Shown here piece after piece: positions 25,477-33,725 of a DNA stretch of 64,000 nucleotides (position 1 is the first letter of the stretch; each line of letters opens with the position of its first letter). The stretch covers positions 62,001 through 126,000 of the forward strand of contig JBBAAO010000003.1 in assembly GCA_041658205.1 (NCBI GenBank), read 5' to 3'. A program made the position numbers and the translations under genes. Source of the DNA: Bacteroidota bacterium (GTDB lineage: Bacteria; Bacteroidota; Ignavibacteria; UBA10030; UBA8401). Below the pieces are notes generated by a model. It saw only the letters and a program-made list of their open reading frames with translations. It searched no databases and was not told where the DNA came from.

Positions 25477-26607
25477 CTAATTTTTTTGTTGTTCCATCAT
25501 CGTGATGAATTTTGAAAAGAGATAATCGCTGTCGTGCGGGCCAGGTGATGCCTCAGGATGGTATTGCACACAAAAGAGTGGATGATGTTTGTGCTCGAAT
25601 CCTTCCACCGTTTGATCGTTCAGATTGATGTGTGTTAATTCAATTTGTGATTGATCCATCGATTTCCAATCAACGGCAAAACCGTGATTTTGAGAGGTGA
25701 TCTCAATAACATTTGTCTTAAGGTTTTTTACCGGATGGTTTCCGCCACGGTGTCCAAACTTCAGTTTATAGGTCTTCCCGCCAAGTGCAAGGCCAAGCAA
25801 TTGATGTCCGAGACAAATCCCAAAAATCGGCTTCTTTCCGATTAATTTTTTGATATTCATGATGGCGTATTTCACAGCATCCGGATCGCCGGGACCGTTG
25901 GAAAGAAAAATCCCGTCGGGATTCATCGCTAAAACCTGTTCCGCGGAAAAACTTGCCGGCACAACCGTAAGATCGCATCCATAGCTCACAAGGCGGCGAA
26001 GAATGTTCTGTTTTACACCATAATCATACACAACAACTTTATACTTGGCGTTATTTGTTTCGCCATTTTTTGTACCTAATGCAAAATCGGTCGTATCAAT
26101 CTGAGACCAGTGATATTCTTTTTCTGTTGTGACCCTCTTTGCAAGATCAAGACCATTCATATCCGGTGATGATTTTGCTTTTGCAATGAGCGATGCATCA
26201 TTCAAATCACTCGTAGAAATCACACCACGCATTGATCCTTGCGTTCTCAGAATCTTGGTCAACATGCGTGTATCGATTCCCTGAATGGCGAGGATATTAT
26301 TTTTTTTCAACCAATCACCCAGCGAAGAATTTGCTCGCCAGTTACTGTAAAAATCGAAATATTCTTTTACAATAAATCCGCTCACTTGGGGTTTAGTCGA
26401 TTCAACATCTTCCGTGTTCACTCCGTAGTTCCCGATCTGCGGATAGGTCATTGTCACAATCTGTCCAGCGTACGAAGGATCGGTTAGGATCTCTTGATAT
26501 CCGGTAATGCTGGTATTGAAACATACTTCACCGTACGTTTCTCCTTCGGCGCCGAAATGCTCACCGGTAAATATTGTTCCGTTCTCTAAAGCAAGTTTTG
26601 CAATCAT
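25477..26607 (-). CDS. carA: Carbamoyl-phosphate synthase small subunit
   Basis: Predicted 376 residues. It hydrolyses glutamine and passes ammonia to CarB for carbamoyl phosphate used in pyrimidine and arginine synthesis. The N-terminal CarA domain (LALENGTIFTGEHFGAEG...SYAGQIVTMTYPQIGNYG) is followed by the class I amidotransferase: nucleophile Cys in FGICLGHQLL and the His/Glu pair in VQYHPEASPGPHDS. The length is normal. carB is not in the window. It runs opposite to the dap operon, and the 68 nt between its start and the dap promoter region must hold both control regions. Confidence 0.96.
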   Translation of the reverse strand: MIAKLALENGTIFTGEHFGAEGETYGEVCFNTSITGYQEILTDPSYAGQIVTMTYPQIGNYGVNTEDVESTKPQVSGFIVKEYFDFYSNWRANSSLGDWLKKNNILAIQGIDTRMLTKILRTQGSMRGVISTSDLNDASLIAKAKSSPDMNGLDLAKRVTTEKEYHWSQIDTTDFALGTKNGETNNAKYKVVVYDYGVKQNILRRLVSYGCDLTVVPASFSAEQVLAMNPDGIFLSNGPGDPDAVKYAIMNIKKLIGKKPIFGICLGHQLLGLALGGKTYKLKFGHRGGNHPVKNLKTNVIEITSQNHGFAVDWKSMDQSQIELTHINLNDQTVEGFEHKHHPLFCVQYHPEASPGPHDSDYLFSKFITMMEQQKN

Positions 26608-26675
26608 TAAACTAAAAAGTTATCACCATTATTCGAAGAAAATTTGCTGTCCATCATAAAAATACGAAAAATTTG

Positions 26676-26706
26676 TTGACAACTGAAATAGAATTTTGTT
26701 TATTAT
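26676..26706 (+). promoter_or_regulatory. Promoter of the lysine riboswitch/dap operon
   Basis: TTGACA at 26676-26681, then TTTATT after 17 nt or TATTAT after 19 nt. The riboswitch P1 stem starts at 26711, consistent with a transcription start close by. Confidence 0.55.
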
Positions 26707-26710
26707 AGTA

Positions 26711-26893
26711 GTCTTAGAGGAGCGGTGCACACAAGTACGTATGCGGAGAGTAGAACAACTCGATGAAACATACGGAAAAGGTTCGCAGGTAGCGCCGCCG
26801 AAAGCCGGAAGATAGTTCACCTTCCGTGTTTGGGATGCAAGAATACGACTTGCAGACTGTTGTTCCGACAAACCGGAACAAAGCGCTAATGAC
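26711..26893 (+). ncRNA. Lysine riboswitch (L box)
   Basis: The leader of dapB carries the conserved parts of the lysine aptamer in order. P1 5' strand GTCTTAG is followed by AGAGGAGCG and CAAGTA (P2). Next comes GGTAGCGCCGCCGAAAG, nearly identical to GGGAGCGTCGCCGAAG of the Bacillus lysC aptamer. A P3 hairpin (CCGGAAG...CTTCCG), a P4 hairpin (TGCAAG...CTTGCA), GACTGTTG, a P5 hairpin (GTTCCG...CGGAAC) and the P1 3' strand CTAATGAC complete it. P1 closes with seven pairs and one bulge. Lysine binding should favour the downstream terminator and shut off dapB-dapA-dapD. Confidence 0.95.
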
Positions 26894-26944
26894 AATCTGC
26901 AAAGAATTGTTTTTGCCGTATATTTAGGCGGTTCATATCATTCT

Positions 26945-26980
26945 AACGTAGAGAGTCCAGAGCGCTTCTCTACGTTTTTC
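26945..26980 (+). terminator. Terminator of the lysine riboswitch expression platform
   Basis: AACGTAGAGA at 26945-26954 pairs with TCTCTACGTT at 26967-26976, followed by TTTTTCGTTTT. It lies 50 nt after the aptamer and 70 nt before dapB. The loop holds AGCGCT (26961-26966), which also occurs in the aptamer end (26882-26887) and is self-complementary, so an alternative pairing that blocks the terminator is conceivable. Confidence 0.85.
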
Positions 26981-26995
26981 GTTTTAAACACCAGG

Positions 26996-27034
26996 CAAAG
27001 AATTTCCAAATCTTGAAGATTTAGAAATTCTTTG
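26996..27034. repeat. Palindrome between terminator and dapB
   Basis: CAAAGAATTTCCAAATCTT, one spacer base, then its reverse complement with one mismatch. It has the same TTTCCAAATCTT core as the perfect palindrome inside mutS (15788-15822). It ends just before the dapB ribosome site (AAGGA at 27040-27044) and could form a hairpin in the mRNA leader. Confidence 0.7.
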
Positions 27035-27050
27035 ACGAAAAGGAATGTAT

Positions 27051-27812
27051 ATGAACATTGTTCTTATCGGTTACGGCAAAATGGGTCGCGAAATAGAATC
27101 TATCGCACAACAGCGAGGACATTCTATCATTGGAAAATTCTCTTCGAATTTGCCTCTCCCTCAAGTTTCCTCGGATTTCTATCAATCACAGAAGATTCAT
27201 TGTTGTATCGATTTCTCGCATGCTTCCGGCGTCAGCAAACATGCGGAAATTTGCAGTTTGTTGGGCATTCCCTTGGTTGAAGGAACAACAGGTTGGCAGC
27301 ATCAGCAGAAGGATATATTTGACCTTGTCCGCAGAAATAACGGATCAATAATCTATGGAAATAATTTTTCTGTCGGTGCTCAGATGTTTTTCAACATTGT
27401 CCGCCGTGCAGCTGAAATGATGAACACTTTTTCTGAGTATGACGTTGCCATCCATGAAACACATCACATACAAAAAAAGGATGCACCGAGTGGAACAGCA
27501 TTGACCCTTTCACAGATATTGCTGTCGTCAATGAATCGAAAAACTACTGTAAAAGACCAATTCGATACTTCAGTCATACAATCCAATCAGATTGGTATTT
27601 CCAGTACACGTATCGGGAATGTATCGGGTACTCATTCCGTGCTGTTCCATTCTCCGGCAGATGAGATCGAATTAGTCCATCGAGCGCACAACCGCACCGG
27701 ATTTGCATTAGGCGCAGTACTGGCCGCAGAATTGACTCAGAATTTTCCCGGAATCTTTTCCTTTGAAGAACTCATCTTTGAAAAATCAATACACAGGGAA
27801 TTATCATCTTGA
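27051..27812 (+). CDS. dapB: 4-hydroxy-tetrahydrodipicolinate reductase
   Basis: Predicted 253 residues. It reduces hydroxy-tetrahydrodipicolinate to tetrahydrodipicolinate with NAD(P)H, the second step of the lysine/diaminopimelate branch. The dinucleotide-binding turn is IGYGKMGREI, a shortened GxGxMGR motif; the catalytic region is IHETHHIQKKDAPSGTALTL. About 253 residues is on the short side of the family but complete. ATG at 27045 and ATG at 27051 are both in frame; AAGGA is directly against the first and 6 nt before the second, so 27051 is preferred. First gene after the lysine riboswitch. Confidence 0.94.
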   Translation: MNIVLIGYGKMGREIESIAQQRGHSIIGKFSSNLPLPQVSSDFYQSQKIHCCIDFSHASGVSKHAEICSLLGIPLVEGTTGWQHQQKDIFDLVRRNNGSIIYGNNFSVGAQMFFNIVRRAAEMMNTFSEYDVAIHETHHIQKKDAPSGTALTLSQILLSSMNRKTTVKDQFDTSVIQSNQIGISSTRIGNVSGTHSVLFHSPADEIELVHRAHNRTGFALGAVLAAELTQNFPGIFSFEELIFEKSIHRELSS

Positions 27813-27900
27813 ACAAAAATTTTTCTTAGTGGGATGTGTTGATAGGCCATTTATGCAGAATAATATTTTACGAATCATTCATTAATTATAAGGTATCTAT

Positions 27901-28803
27901 ATGTCTTCCACATTTTCTTTTCGCGGCGTAGCTACAGCCCTTGTCACTCCGATGGTACAAGGGGGAGAAATTGATACGCAGGCATTACGGCAGCTTGTCG
28001 AATTCCAAATTACCGGCGGTGTAAACGGACTTGTTCCGTGCGGCACTACCGGGGAAAGTGCAACTCTTTCTCATCCCGAACATCATCACGTAATGGATGT
28101 CGTGGCTGAACAAGCGAACGGTCGAGTTCCGTTGATTGTCGGCGCGGGAAGCAACTCAACACGTGAAGCGATTTCTCTCACTCAGCATGCACGTGCCATC
28201 GGAGCAAATGCCGTTCTCTCCGTTGCACCCTATTACAACAAACCAACGCAGCAAGGATTTTTTGAGCACTACAAAGCAATCGTGGAGGCCGTCGATATTC
28301 CCCTGTTTGTCTATAATGTTCCAGGAAGAACCGGAAGTAACATCAATGCAGAAACAACACTGCGTCTTGCGGAACTTCCCGGTATTGCAGGAATCAAAGA
28401 AGCTTCGGGAAACATACCGCAGGTGATGGAAATCCTTCGCCATCGTCCGAACAATTTTGTGGTTCTTTCTGGCGATGATGCTCTCACACTGCCAATGATG
28501 GCGCTTGGTGCAGATGGTGTTATTTCAGTGGTGTCAAATGAGGTTCCATCGGAATTTTCATCAATGGTGCAATACTGTCTTGCGGGAGATTTTGTAAAGG
28601 CACGAACCATTCATGAGCGACTACTTGATCTGATGAATCTCAATTTTATCGACTCAAATCCCATCCCAGCAAAAGCTGCATTGTCGATGATGGGAATCAT
28701 TCAAGAAGCATACCGTCTTCCGCTAACGCCGATGTCCTTAGAGCATAAGTTTACGTTGCGCCGTGCGCTTGAAGAATTGTCGTTGGTGGAACACACAGCG
28801 TAA
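27901..28803 (+). CDS. dapA: 4-hydroxy-tetrahydrodipicolinate synthase
   Basis: Predicted 300-residue TIM-barrel aldolase that condenses pyruvate and aspartate semialdehyde, the committed step to lysine and diaminopimelate. Signatures are GTTGESATLSHPEH, YYNKPTQQGFFEHYKAI (with the catalytic Tyr), YNVPGRTGSN and the Schiff-base Lys in GIAGIKEASGN. The length is normal. It follows dapB by 88 nt in the same direction and should share the riboswitch-controlled transcript. A weak purine stretch (TTATAAGGTAT) precedes the ATG. Confidence 0.96.
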   Translation: MSSTFSFRGVATALVTPMVQGGEIDTQALRQLVEFQITGGVNGLVPCGTTGESATLSHPEHHHVMDVVAEQANGRVPLIVGAGSNSTREAISLTQHARAIGANAVLSVAPYYNKPTQQGFFEHYKAIVEAVDIPLFVYNVPGRTGSNINAETTLRLAELPGIAGIKEASGNIPQVMEILRHRPNNFVVLSGDDALTLPMMALGADGVISVVSNEVPSEFSSMVQYCLAGDFVKARTIHERLLDLMNLNFIDSNPIPAKAALSMMGIIQEAYRLPLTPMSLEHKFTLRRALEELSLVEHTA

Positions 28804-28863
28804 TATTTCACTCATCCGAAAAGTACAGGAAACACATTCAATTTTTCATTTTTTAAAGAGAAC

Positions 28864-29697
28864 ATGTCAAATAATCTTAAAGAATTACAGCAGTCGATAG
28901 AACGGGAATTTGAAAAACCGTCAAAAAACGGACAGAAATTATTCTTCTCATTTTTACGCTTATTAGATAATGGAACAGTCCGCACTGTCGAAAAAATCAA
29001 CGGTGAATGGACTGTTCATCACTGGGTAAAGAAAGGAATCCTGCTCGGTTTCCGTCTTGGTAAATTAAAAGCGATTAAGAATTCAAAACCATTTTCATTT
29101 TTTGATAAACATACATATCCGGTAAAGACATTTACGGTAAAAAATAACGTCAGAATCGTACCGGGAGGAACAACGGTACGAAAAGGTGCCTATGTTGCTC
29201 CTTCGGTTATTATTATGCCTCCGGCGTATATCAATGTGGGTGCATATGTTTCCGCACATACAATGATCGATTCACACGCACTTGTTGGTTCATGCGGATA
29301 TATCGGAGAGCGTGTTCATCTCAGCGCTGCAGTGCAAATCGGCGGAGTGCTGGAGCCGATCGGTTCATTACCTGTTGTCATTGAAAATGATGTGATGGTT
29401 GGCGGCAATTGCGGAATTTTTGAAGGAACCATCGTTAAACAACGAGCCGTGATTGGAAGCGGAGTAATTCTCAACGCGTCCACTCCAGTCTATGATCTTA
29501 TTAATGAAACAATTATACGGCCTAATTCGAATGGCTCTATCGTTATTCCGGAAAATGCGGTCGTTGTCGCGGGCAATCGGCGGTTCGATTCACCCTTTGC
29601 GCAGAAATATGGTTTAGGACTTTACACACCAATGATTGTGAAATATAGAGATGAACGTACCGATGCGAAAACCGCGTTGGAAGAAAGTTTACGCTAA
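28864..29697 (+). CDS. dapD: Tetrahydrodipicolinate N-succinyltransferase
   Basis: Predicted 277 residues. It uses succinyl-CoA to open tetrahydrodipicolinate, sending the pathway through the succinylase branch. An N-terminal helical domain (LKELQQSIEREFEKPS) is followed by a left-handed beta-helix of hexapeptide repeats: VRIVPGGTTVRKGAYVAPSV, GAYVSAHTMIDSHALVGSC, IGERVHLSAAVQIGGVLEP, NDVMVGGNCGIFEGTIVK. The length matches the DapD family. Third gene of the dapB-dapA-dapD operon, 60 nt after dapA. The remaining genes (dapC/E/F, lysA) are outside the window. Confidence 0.95.
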   Translation: MSNNLKELQQSIEREFEKPSKNGQKLFFSFLRLLDNGTVRTVEKINGEWTVHHWVKKGILLGFRLGKLKAIKNSKPFSFFDKHTYPVKTFTVKNNVRIVPGGTTVRKGAYVAPSVIIMPPAYINVGAYVSAHTMIDSHALVGSCGYIGERVHLSAAVQIGGVLEPIGSLPVVIENDVMVGGNCGIFEGTIVKQRAVIGSGVILNASTPVYDLINETIIRPNSNGSIVIPENAVVVAGNRRFDSPFAQKYGLGLYTPMIVKYRDERTDAKTALEESLR

Positions 29698-29740
29698 AAA
29701 AGAAGATTGATAGTTTAAGACAACAAGCTTCCCTATTTTA

Positions 29741-29811
29741 CCATCTCAAAAATGAAACTAATGCCATCCTGAGGAATGACCATGCTTTTGTGTTTTCGAG
29801 ATGACTTCTAG
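29741..29811. repeat. Modular hairpin element, minimal copy (71 bp)
   Basis: Inverted in orientation compared with the copies at 25309 and 36917. It keeps only the outer stem (CCATCTCAAAAATGAAACTA... against ...TTTGTGTTTTCGAGATGACTTCTAG) and a tight inner stem (CATCCTGAGGAATG). None of the inner hairpin modules is present. Confidence 0.7.
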
Positions 29812-29877
29812 TAAAAATATCTGTATGTTGTCCCGAATTAAAAAAAATCAAATACATTCATAGCTGGCCAAAATAGT

Positions 29878-30207
29878 ATGATGACAATTGTTTTATTAAT
29901 CGCTTCAAATGTCTTTATGACTTTTGCTTGGTATGGACATCTAAAATTTAAGGAGATTGATTTATGGAAAGTGGTTCTGGCAAGCTGGGGAATTGCATTC
30001 TTCGAATACTGCTTAATGGTTCCGGCAAATCGTTATGGCTATGGAAAATTTAACGCGGCAGAATTAAAAACAATTCAGGAGATTATTACACTTCTCGTTT
30101 TTTCTGCTTTCTCCGTCGTATATCTGAAAGAAGAATTGCGATGGAATTACATTGTTGGTTTCATTCTTATCATTGCGGCAGCATTCTTTATTTTCAAAAA
30201 ATGGTAA
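29878..30207 (+). CDS. DMT-type small membrane protein (DUF486 family)
   Basis: Predicted 109 residues with four membrane helices, of the DUF486 family within the drug/metabolite transporter group. Recognisable phrases are FMTFAWYGHLKF, WGIAFFEYCLMVPANRYGYG, KTIQEIITLLVFSAFSVVYL and the final NYIVGFILIIAAAFFIFK. Function and substrate are unknown; the size and fold recall small multidrug resistance proteins. It stands alone between a repeat and the TetR gene. Two ATG codons are adjacent at the start, and no good ribosome site is visible. Confidence 0.85.
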   Translation: MMTIVLLIASNVFMTFAWYGHLKFKEIDLWKVVLASWGIAFFEYCLMVPANRYGYGKFNAAELKTIQEIITLLVFSAFSVVYLKEELRWNYIVGFILIIAAAFFIFKKW

Positions 30208-30396
30208 CCATAAAGGCTGTCTTTACTTTTATTGAAAATTTCAACACGCTAAATTAGGATTTTTACCTCTTTTACCGAGCACCTTCCTTCGTTCACCGAA
30301 AAACTAGCAACATTTCTCTGTTTTCAGAGTAAATTACCCTCGAAGTTCTTTGAAAACCTTGTGGTTTTAACGAATTCTTAATTTTTCTTTACCTCA

Positions 30397-30452
30397 TTGC
30401 AAAAAGTGTGAAACTTAGGTATATTGGAAACCGTAGAAACGATCACGGTTTC
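30397..30452 (+). promoter_or_regulatory. Promoter and TetR operator of the efflux operon
   Basis: TTGCAA at 30397-30402, 17-nt spacer, TATATT at 30420-30425. Directly after the -10 box comes an inverted repeat GAAACCGT (30427-30434) / ACGGTTTC (30445-30452) centred on the expected start of transcription. This is where a TetR repressor would block polymerase, and the first gene is a TetR. The rest of 30208-30396 shows no gene. Confidence 0.65.
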
Positions 30453-30570
30453 TTACAATATATTTTAGACTTACACGTCAATCAATGCAGGAAATCTGCA
30501 TTTTTTAATGGAACATCGGAAACCAAAAAAACGTTGCGGGTTTCCAGATAGCAGAAAGAAGGAGAGCATT

Positions 30571-31209
30571 GTGTCCGATTTAGAATTGAAGAATAGAATT
30601 GTTGAAGCTGCACGAGAGCATTTTTTTGCCAATGGTTTTAGTAAAACAACCATGGAAGAGTTTGCTCAAAGCATGGGAATGAGCAAAAAAACCATCTATA
30701 AATTTTTTCCCGGTAAAGATGAGATCGTCAAAGAAATTACACGCGAAAAATTAAAAACGATTCATCATCAATGCGAATGTATTCGTTTGGATAATTCGGT
30801 AGAATTTATTGACCGGATTAGAAAGACAATCAACTTTATCACCTCCGAAATGCAGCAGATGAAACCACAGTTCTATCTGGATGTTCAACGCACGATGCCG
30901 GAGCTTTGGAAGGAAGTGGATAATTTTCGAAATGACAAAGTGATGAACGATTTTGGATTAATGGTAAAACAAGGGGTTGATCTCGGAATATTCCGTAGCG
31001 ATGTTAATGTGCAGGTGTTCGTATTGATGTATGCCACTGCTATGCGCACCATCATTAATCCGGAAGTGCTTTCTCATCTGCCGATCAATCTTAGTCAGGC
31101 ATATCAAGCCGCGGTCACCGTCTTCTTCGAAGGAATGATGACCGATGAAGGAAGAGACAAATACAGAAATAAATTAACCGAACCAATGAAAGAAGAGGTT
31201 GTATCATAA
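30571..31209 (+). CDS. TetR/AcrR-family transcriptional regulator
   Basis: Predicted 212 residues. The N-terminal HTH is textbook: LKNRIVEAAREHFFANGFSK, TTMEEFAQSMGMSKKTIYKF, FPGKDEIVKEI. The C-terminal ligand domain ends near FFEGMMTDEGR. I use the GTG at 30571, because AAGGAGAG lies 5 nt upstream and the family starts there; an ATG at 30508 would add 21 basic residues. Its stop overlaps the start of the outer-membrane channel gene (31209), so it is the first gene of the efflux operon and very likely its autoregulated repressor through the inverted repeat at 30427-30452. Confidence 0.9.
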   Translation: MSDLELKNRIVEAAREHFFANGFSKTTMEEFAQSMGMSKKTIYKFFPGKDEIVKEITREKLKTIHHQCECIRLDNSVEFIDRIRKTINFITSEMQQMKPQFYLDVQRTMPELWKEVDNFRNDKVMNDFGLMVKQGVDLGIFRSDVNVQVFVLMYATAMRTIINPEVLSHLPINLSQAYQAAVTVFFEGMMTDEGRDKYRNKLTEPMKEEVVS

Positions 31210-32558
31210 TGAATAAATTTTTCATCACGATGTTGTTCTTGTTCATTTCCATTGTTTCCGGACAGCAGAAACTTTCACTGACTGTTGAGCAAGCGGTGCA
31301 GACAGGATTAGAAAACAGTAAAGCACTAAAATCATCGCAATTTAAAGTAGTGGCTGCTGAAGCAAAAACAAGCGAAACAAACGCTCTTGGCCTCCCTTCG
31401 GTAAAATTGAATGCAGCATATACTAAACTTAGCGCTGTTGATCCATTTAAATTAAATTTCCCGGCTTTTGGTACGGTACAAGCAGACAATAAGACCGTGT
31501 TATTTAATACCGTTGCTGCGCAGCTTGGCGACAATATTACCAACAATTATACATTACGGGCTACCGTTCAGCAGCCTCTCTTCACCGGAAATAAAATTTC
31601 CAGCGCCGAAGATATTGCAGAATATTCCTATGAAGCAACAAAACAAGATTTTACAAAAGATAAATCCGAACTTATCTATAATGTTAAAAATGCCTATTGG
31701 AATGTTTATCGTGCAAAAGAATTCAAAAAAGTTGTCGACGAAAATGTCGGGCAGATTAAAGCACATGCTGCTGATGCTGAAAATATGATGAAGCAAGGTC
31801 TATTGACAAATAACGATCTACTAAAAGTTCAAGTTCAACTTTCCGATGCGCTTGTTCGACAGATTGATGCAAAGAATAATGTCCTTCTCTCGATGATCGC
31901 ATTAAACAACACTCTAGGATTGCCGTTATCGACTGAAATTGAAATCTTTTCTCAATTGCAGCCAAACGCTGTCTCGTCGACAGATATTGATGCACTGGTG
32001 AAAAAAGGGATTGAGAACCGCCCGGAAATTCTTGGTATGAACGCTCGATTGAAAGCCAGCGAATCAAATCTTTCTATTGCGCGTTCCGGATGGTATCCGC
32101 AAATCTATTTGGTTGGTAATTACAATTATCTTAGACCAAATCAACGCATCTTCCCGACAAAAGATGAATTTAAGGGAACATGGGATGTTAGTATCTCTGT
32201 TTCATACGATTTGTGGAATTGGAATACATCGGGAAGCCAAGCAACCCAGGCAGAAGCGCAATTGTCACAAACGGAGCAGGCACTTTCACAAATGAAAGAC
32301 GGAATATCGTTGGAAGTGACACAAAGTTATTTATCGCTGCAACAATCAAAAGAACGCTCCGAAGTAGCCAAACAAGGAGTAGAACAGGCAGAAGAGAATT
32401 ACCGTGTCACCAATGAACGATATAAAAAGGGATTAAACGTCAACTCCGATCTTTTAGACTCCGAAGTGGCGTTATTAACGGCAAAATTGAACTATACGCA
32501 ATCGCTTGTCGACTATGAACTTGCGGCTGCCCGATTGACAAAATCAATCGGAGAATAA
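31209..32558 (+). CDS. TolC-family outer-membrane efflux channel
   Basis: Predicted 449 residues. A signal peptide ends at VSGQQ, and the mature protein consists of long alpha-helical stretches with the TolC duplicated pattern: LSLTVEQAVQTGLENSKALK, and YNVKNAYWNVYRAKEF mirrored by LEVTQSYLSLQQSKERSEVA, with a GLPSVKLNAAYTKL / WYPQIYLVGNYNYL pair before the beta strands. It forms the outer-membrane exit duct of a three-part pump. Overlaps the TetR gene by one base and is followed by the membrane fusion protein. Confidence 0.92.
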   Translation: MNKFFITMLFLFISIVSGQQKLSLTVEQAVQTGLENSKALKSSQFKVVAAEAKTSETNALGLPSVKLNAAYTKLSAVDPFKLNFPAFGTVQADNKTVLFNTVAAQLGDNITNNYTLRATVQQPLFTGNKISSAEDIAEYSYEATKQDFTKDKSELIYNVKNAYWNVYRAKEFKKVVDENVGQIKAHAADAENMMKQGLLTNNDLLKVQVQLSDALVRQIDAKNNVLLSMIALNNTLGLPLSTEIEIFSQLQPNAVSSTDIDALVKKGIENRPEILGMNARLKASESNLSIARSGWYPQIYLVGNYNYLRPNQRIFPTKDEFKGTWDVSISVSYDLWNWNTSGSQATQAEAQLSQTEQALSQMKDGISLEVTQSYLSLQQSKERSEVAKQGVEQAEENYRVTNERYKKGLNVNSDLLDSEVALLTAKLNYTQSLVDYELAAARLTKSIGE

Positions 32559-32591
32559 TTTTATTTTCAACAAAACACAGAAGGGCTAACA

Positions 32592-33662
32592 ATGACAAAG
32601 TATCGAATTTTATCAATCTCTATAGTAATCTTGGGCGTTTCACTTGGTTTTATGATGAACAGTCAGCCTGGCGACGGACAACAAGCAACTTCCCAATCCG
32701 GAAGCAACATTGCTACATCGTACTCCGTTTCCGTTGTAACGGCAAGTAAACGAAATCTTTCAAGCACATTTTCGTTAATGGGCACCATTGCAGCAAATAA
32801 TGATGTCACCATCATTTCTGAAACGCAGGGACGAGTGGTGAAGGTAAATGCTCAGGTGGGAGACTTTAAATCCGCCGGTTCAGTTCTTGTTGAGGTGGAT
32901 TCAGAATTAAAAGAAGCAAACTATAAGACAGCGCAAATGTTATACGAAAAAGCAAAAAAAGATCTTGAACGGTTTGAATCACTCTATAAAGACAGTTCTA
33001 TTTCCGAATCACAAATTGAGCAGGCTCGATGGAGTTTCCAAAACGCCGAAGCTCAGTATATCATTGCAAAGCGTCAATTAAAAGATACGAAGATCACTAC
33101 GCCGATCTCCGGAATTATCACCGCCCGCTACGTGGATGTTGGATCAACAGTAATGGGTGCGCCGCAATCGACGGTGATTGGAAATGTAGTGGATATTTCA
33201 AAACTGAAGGTGAAAATCAACGTTGCGGAAAAAGATGTCTTCAAATTAACTGTTGGCGATAATGTCGAAGTGACAACGGATATTTATCCGGAAGCAGTTT
33301 TTGCCGGACGAATTGCAACGATCTCCTCAAAGGGAGATGATGCGCACACCTATCCCGTTGAAGTCCGCATTGACAATAGTTCAAAACACCCTTTAAAGGC
33401 AGGGATGTTCGGACGGGTAAACTTTACCTCAAAATCTGTTCAAGAAAATATCATCATTCCTCGCGAAGCGATTGTTGGAAGCGTAAAAGATGCAAAAGTA
33501 TATGTTGTTGAAAAGAACGTAGTAAAACTACGCGCAGTAAAAGTTGGTGCAGAATTTGGAACAAATGTCGAAGTCACATCGGGTATCAAAGAAGGCGAAG
33601 TTGTTGTGGTCAATGGAAAAAATAATTTGAAAGAGAATGCTTCTGTTGTGGTTCGCAAATAA
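32592..33662 (+). CDS. RND efflux membrane fusion protein
   Basis: Predicted 356 residues, AcrA/HlyD type. An N-terminal membrane anchor is followed by a lipoyl-like domain (GTIAANNDVTIISETQGRVV, and later ITTPISGIITARYVDVGSTV), a coiled-coil hairpin (about 105-165: KTAQMLYEKAKKDLERFES) and beta-barrel domains (KAGMFGRVNFTSK, IIIPREAIVGSVKDAKVYVV). It couples the inner-membrane RND pump to the TolC-type channel. The spacing of 33 nt after tolC and 63 nt before the pump fits one transcript. The ribosome site is AGAAGGGC. Confidence 0.92.
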   Translation: MTKYRILSISIVILGVSLGFMMNSQPGDGQQATSQSGSNIATSYSVSVVTASKRNLSSTFSLMGTIAANNDVTIISETQGRVVKVNAQVGDFKSAGSVLVEVDSELKEANYKTAQMLYEKAKKDLERFESLYKDSSISESQIEQARWSFQNAEAQYIIAKRQLKDTKITTPISGIITARYVDVGSTVMGAPQSTVIGNVVDISKLKVKINVAEKDVFKLTVGDNVEVTTDIYPEAVFAGRIATISSKGDDAHTYPVEVRIDNSSKHPLKAGMFGRVNFTSKSVQENIIIPREAIVGSVKDAKVYVVEKNVVKLRAVKVGAEFGTNVEVTSGIKEGEVVVVNGKNNLKENASVVVRK

Positions 33663-33725
33663 TTATCACTGATCGTTGTTCCTGTTTCATAGTCCAACGG
33701 CCATTTAGAAAAGAGAAAGAATACA

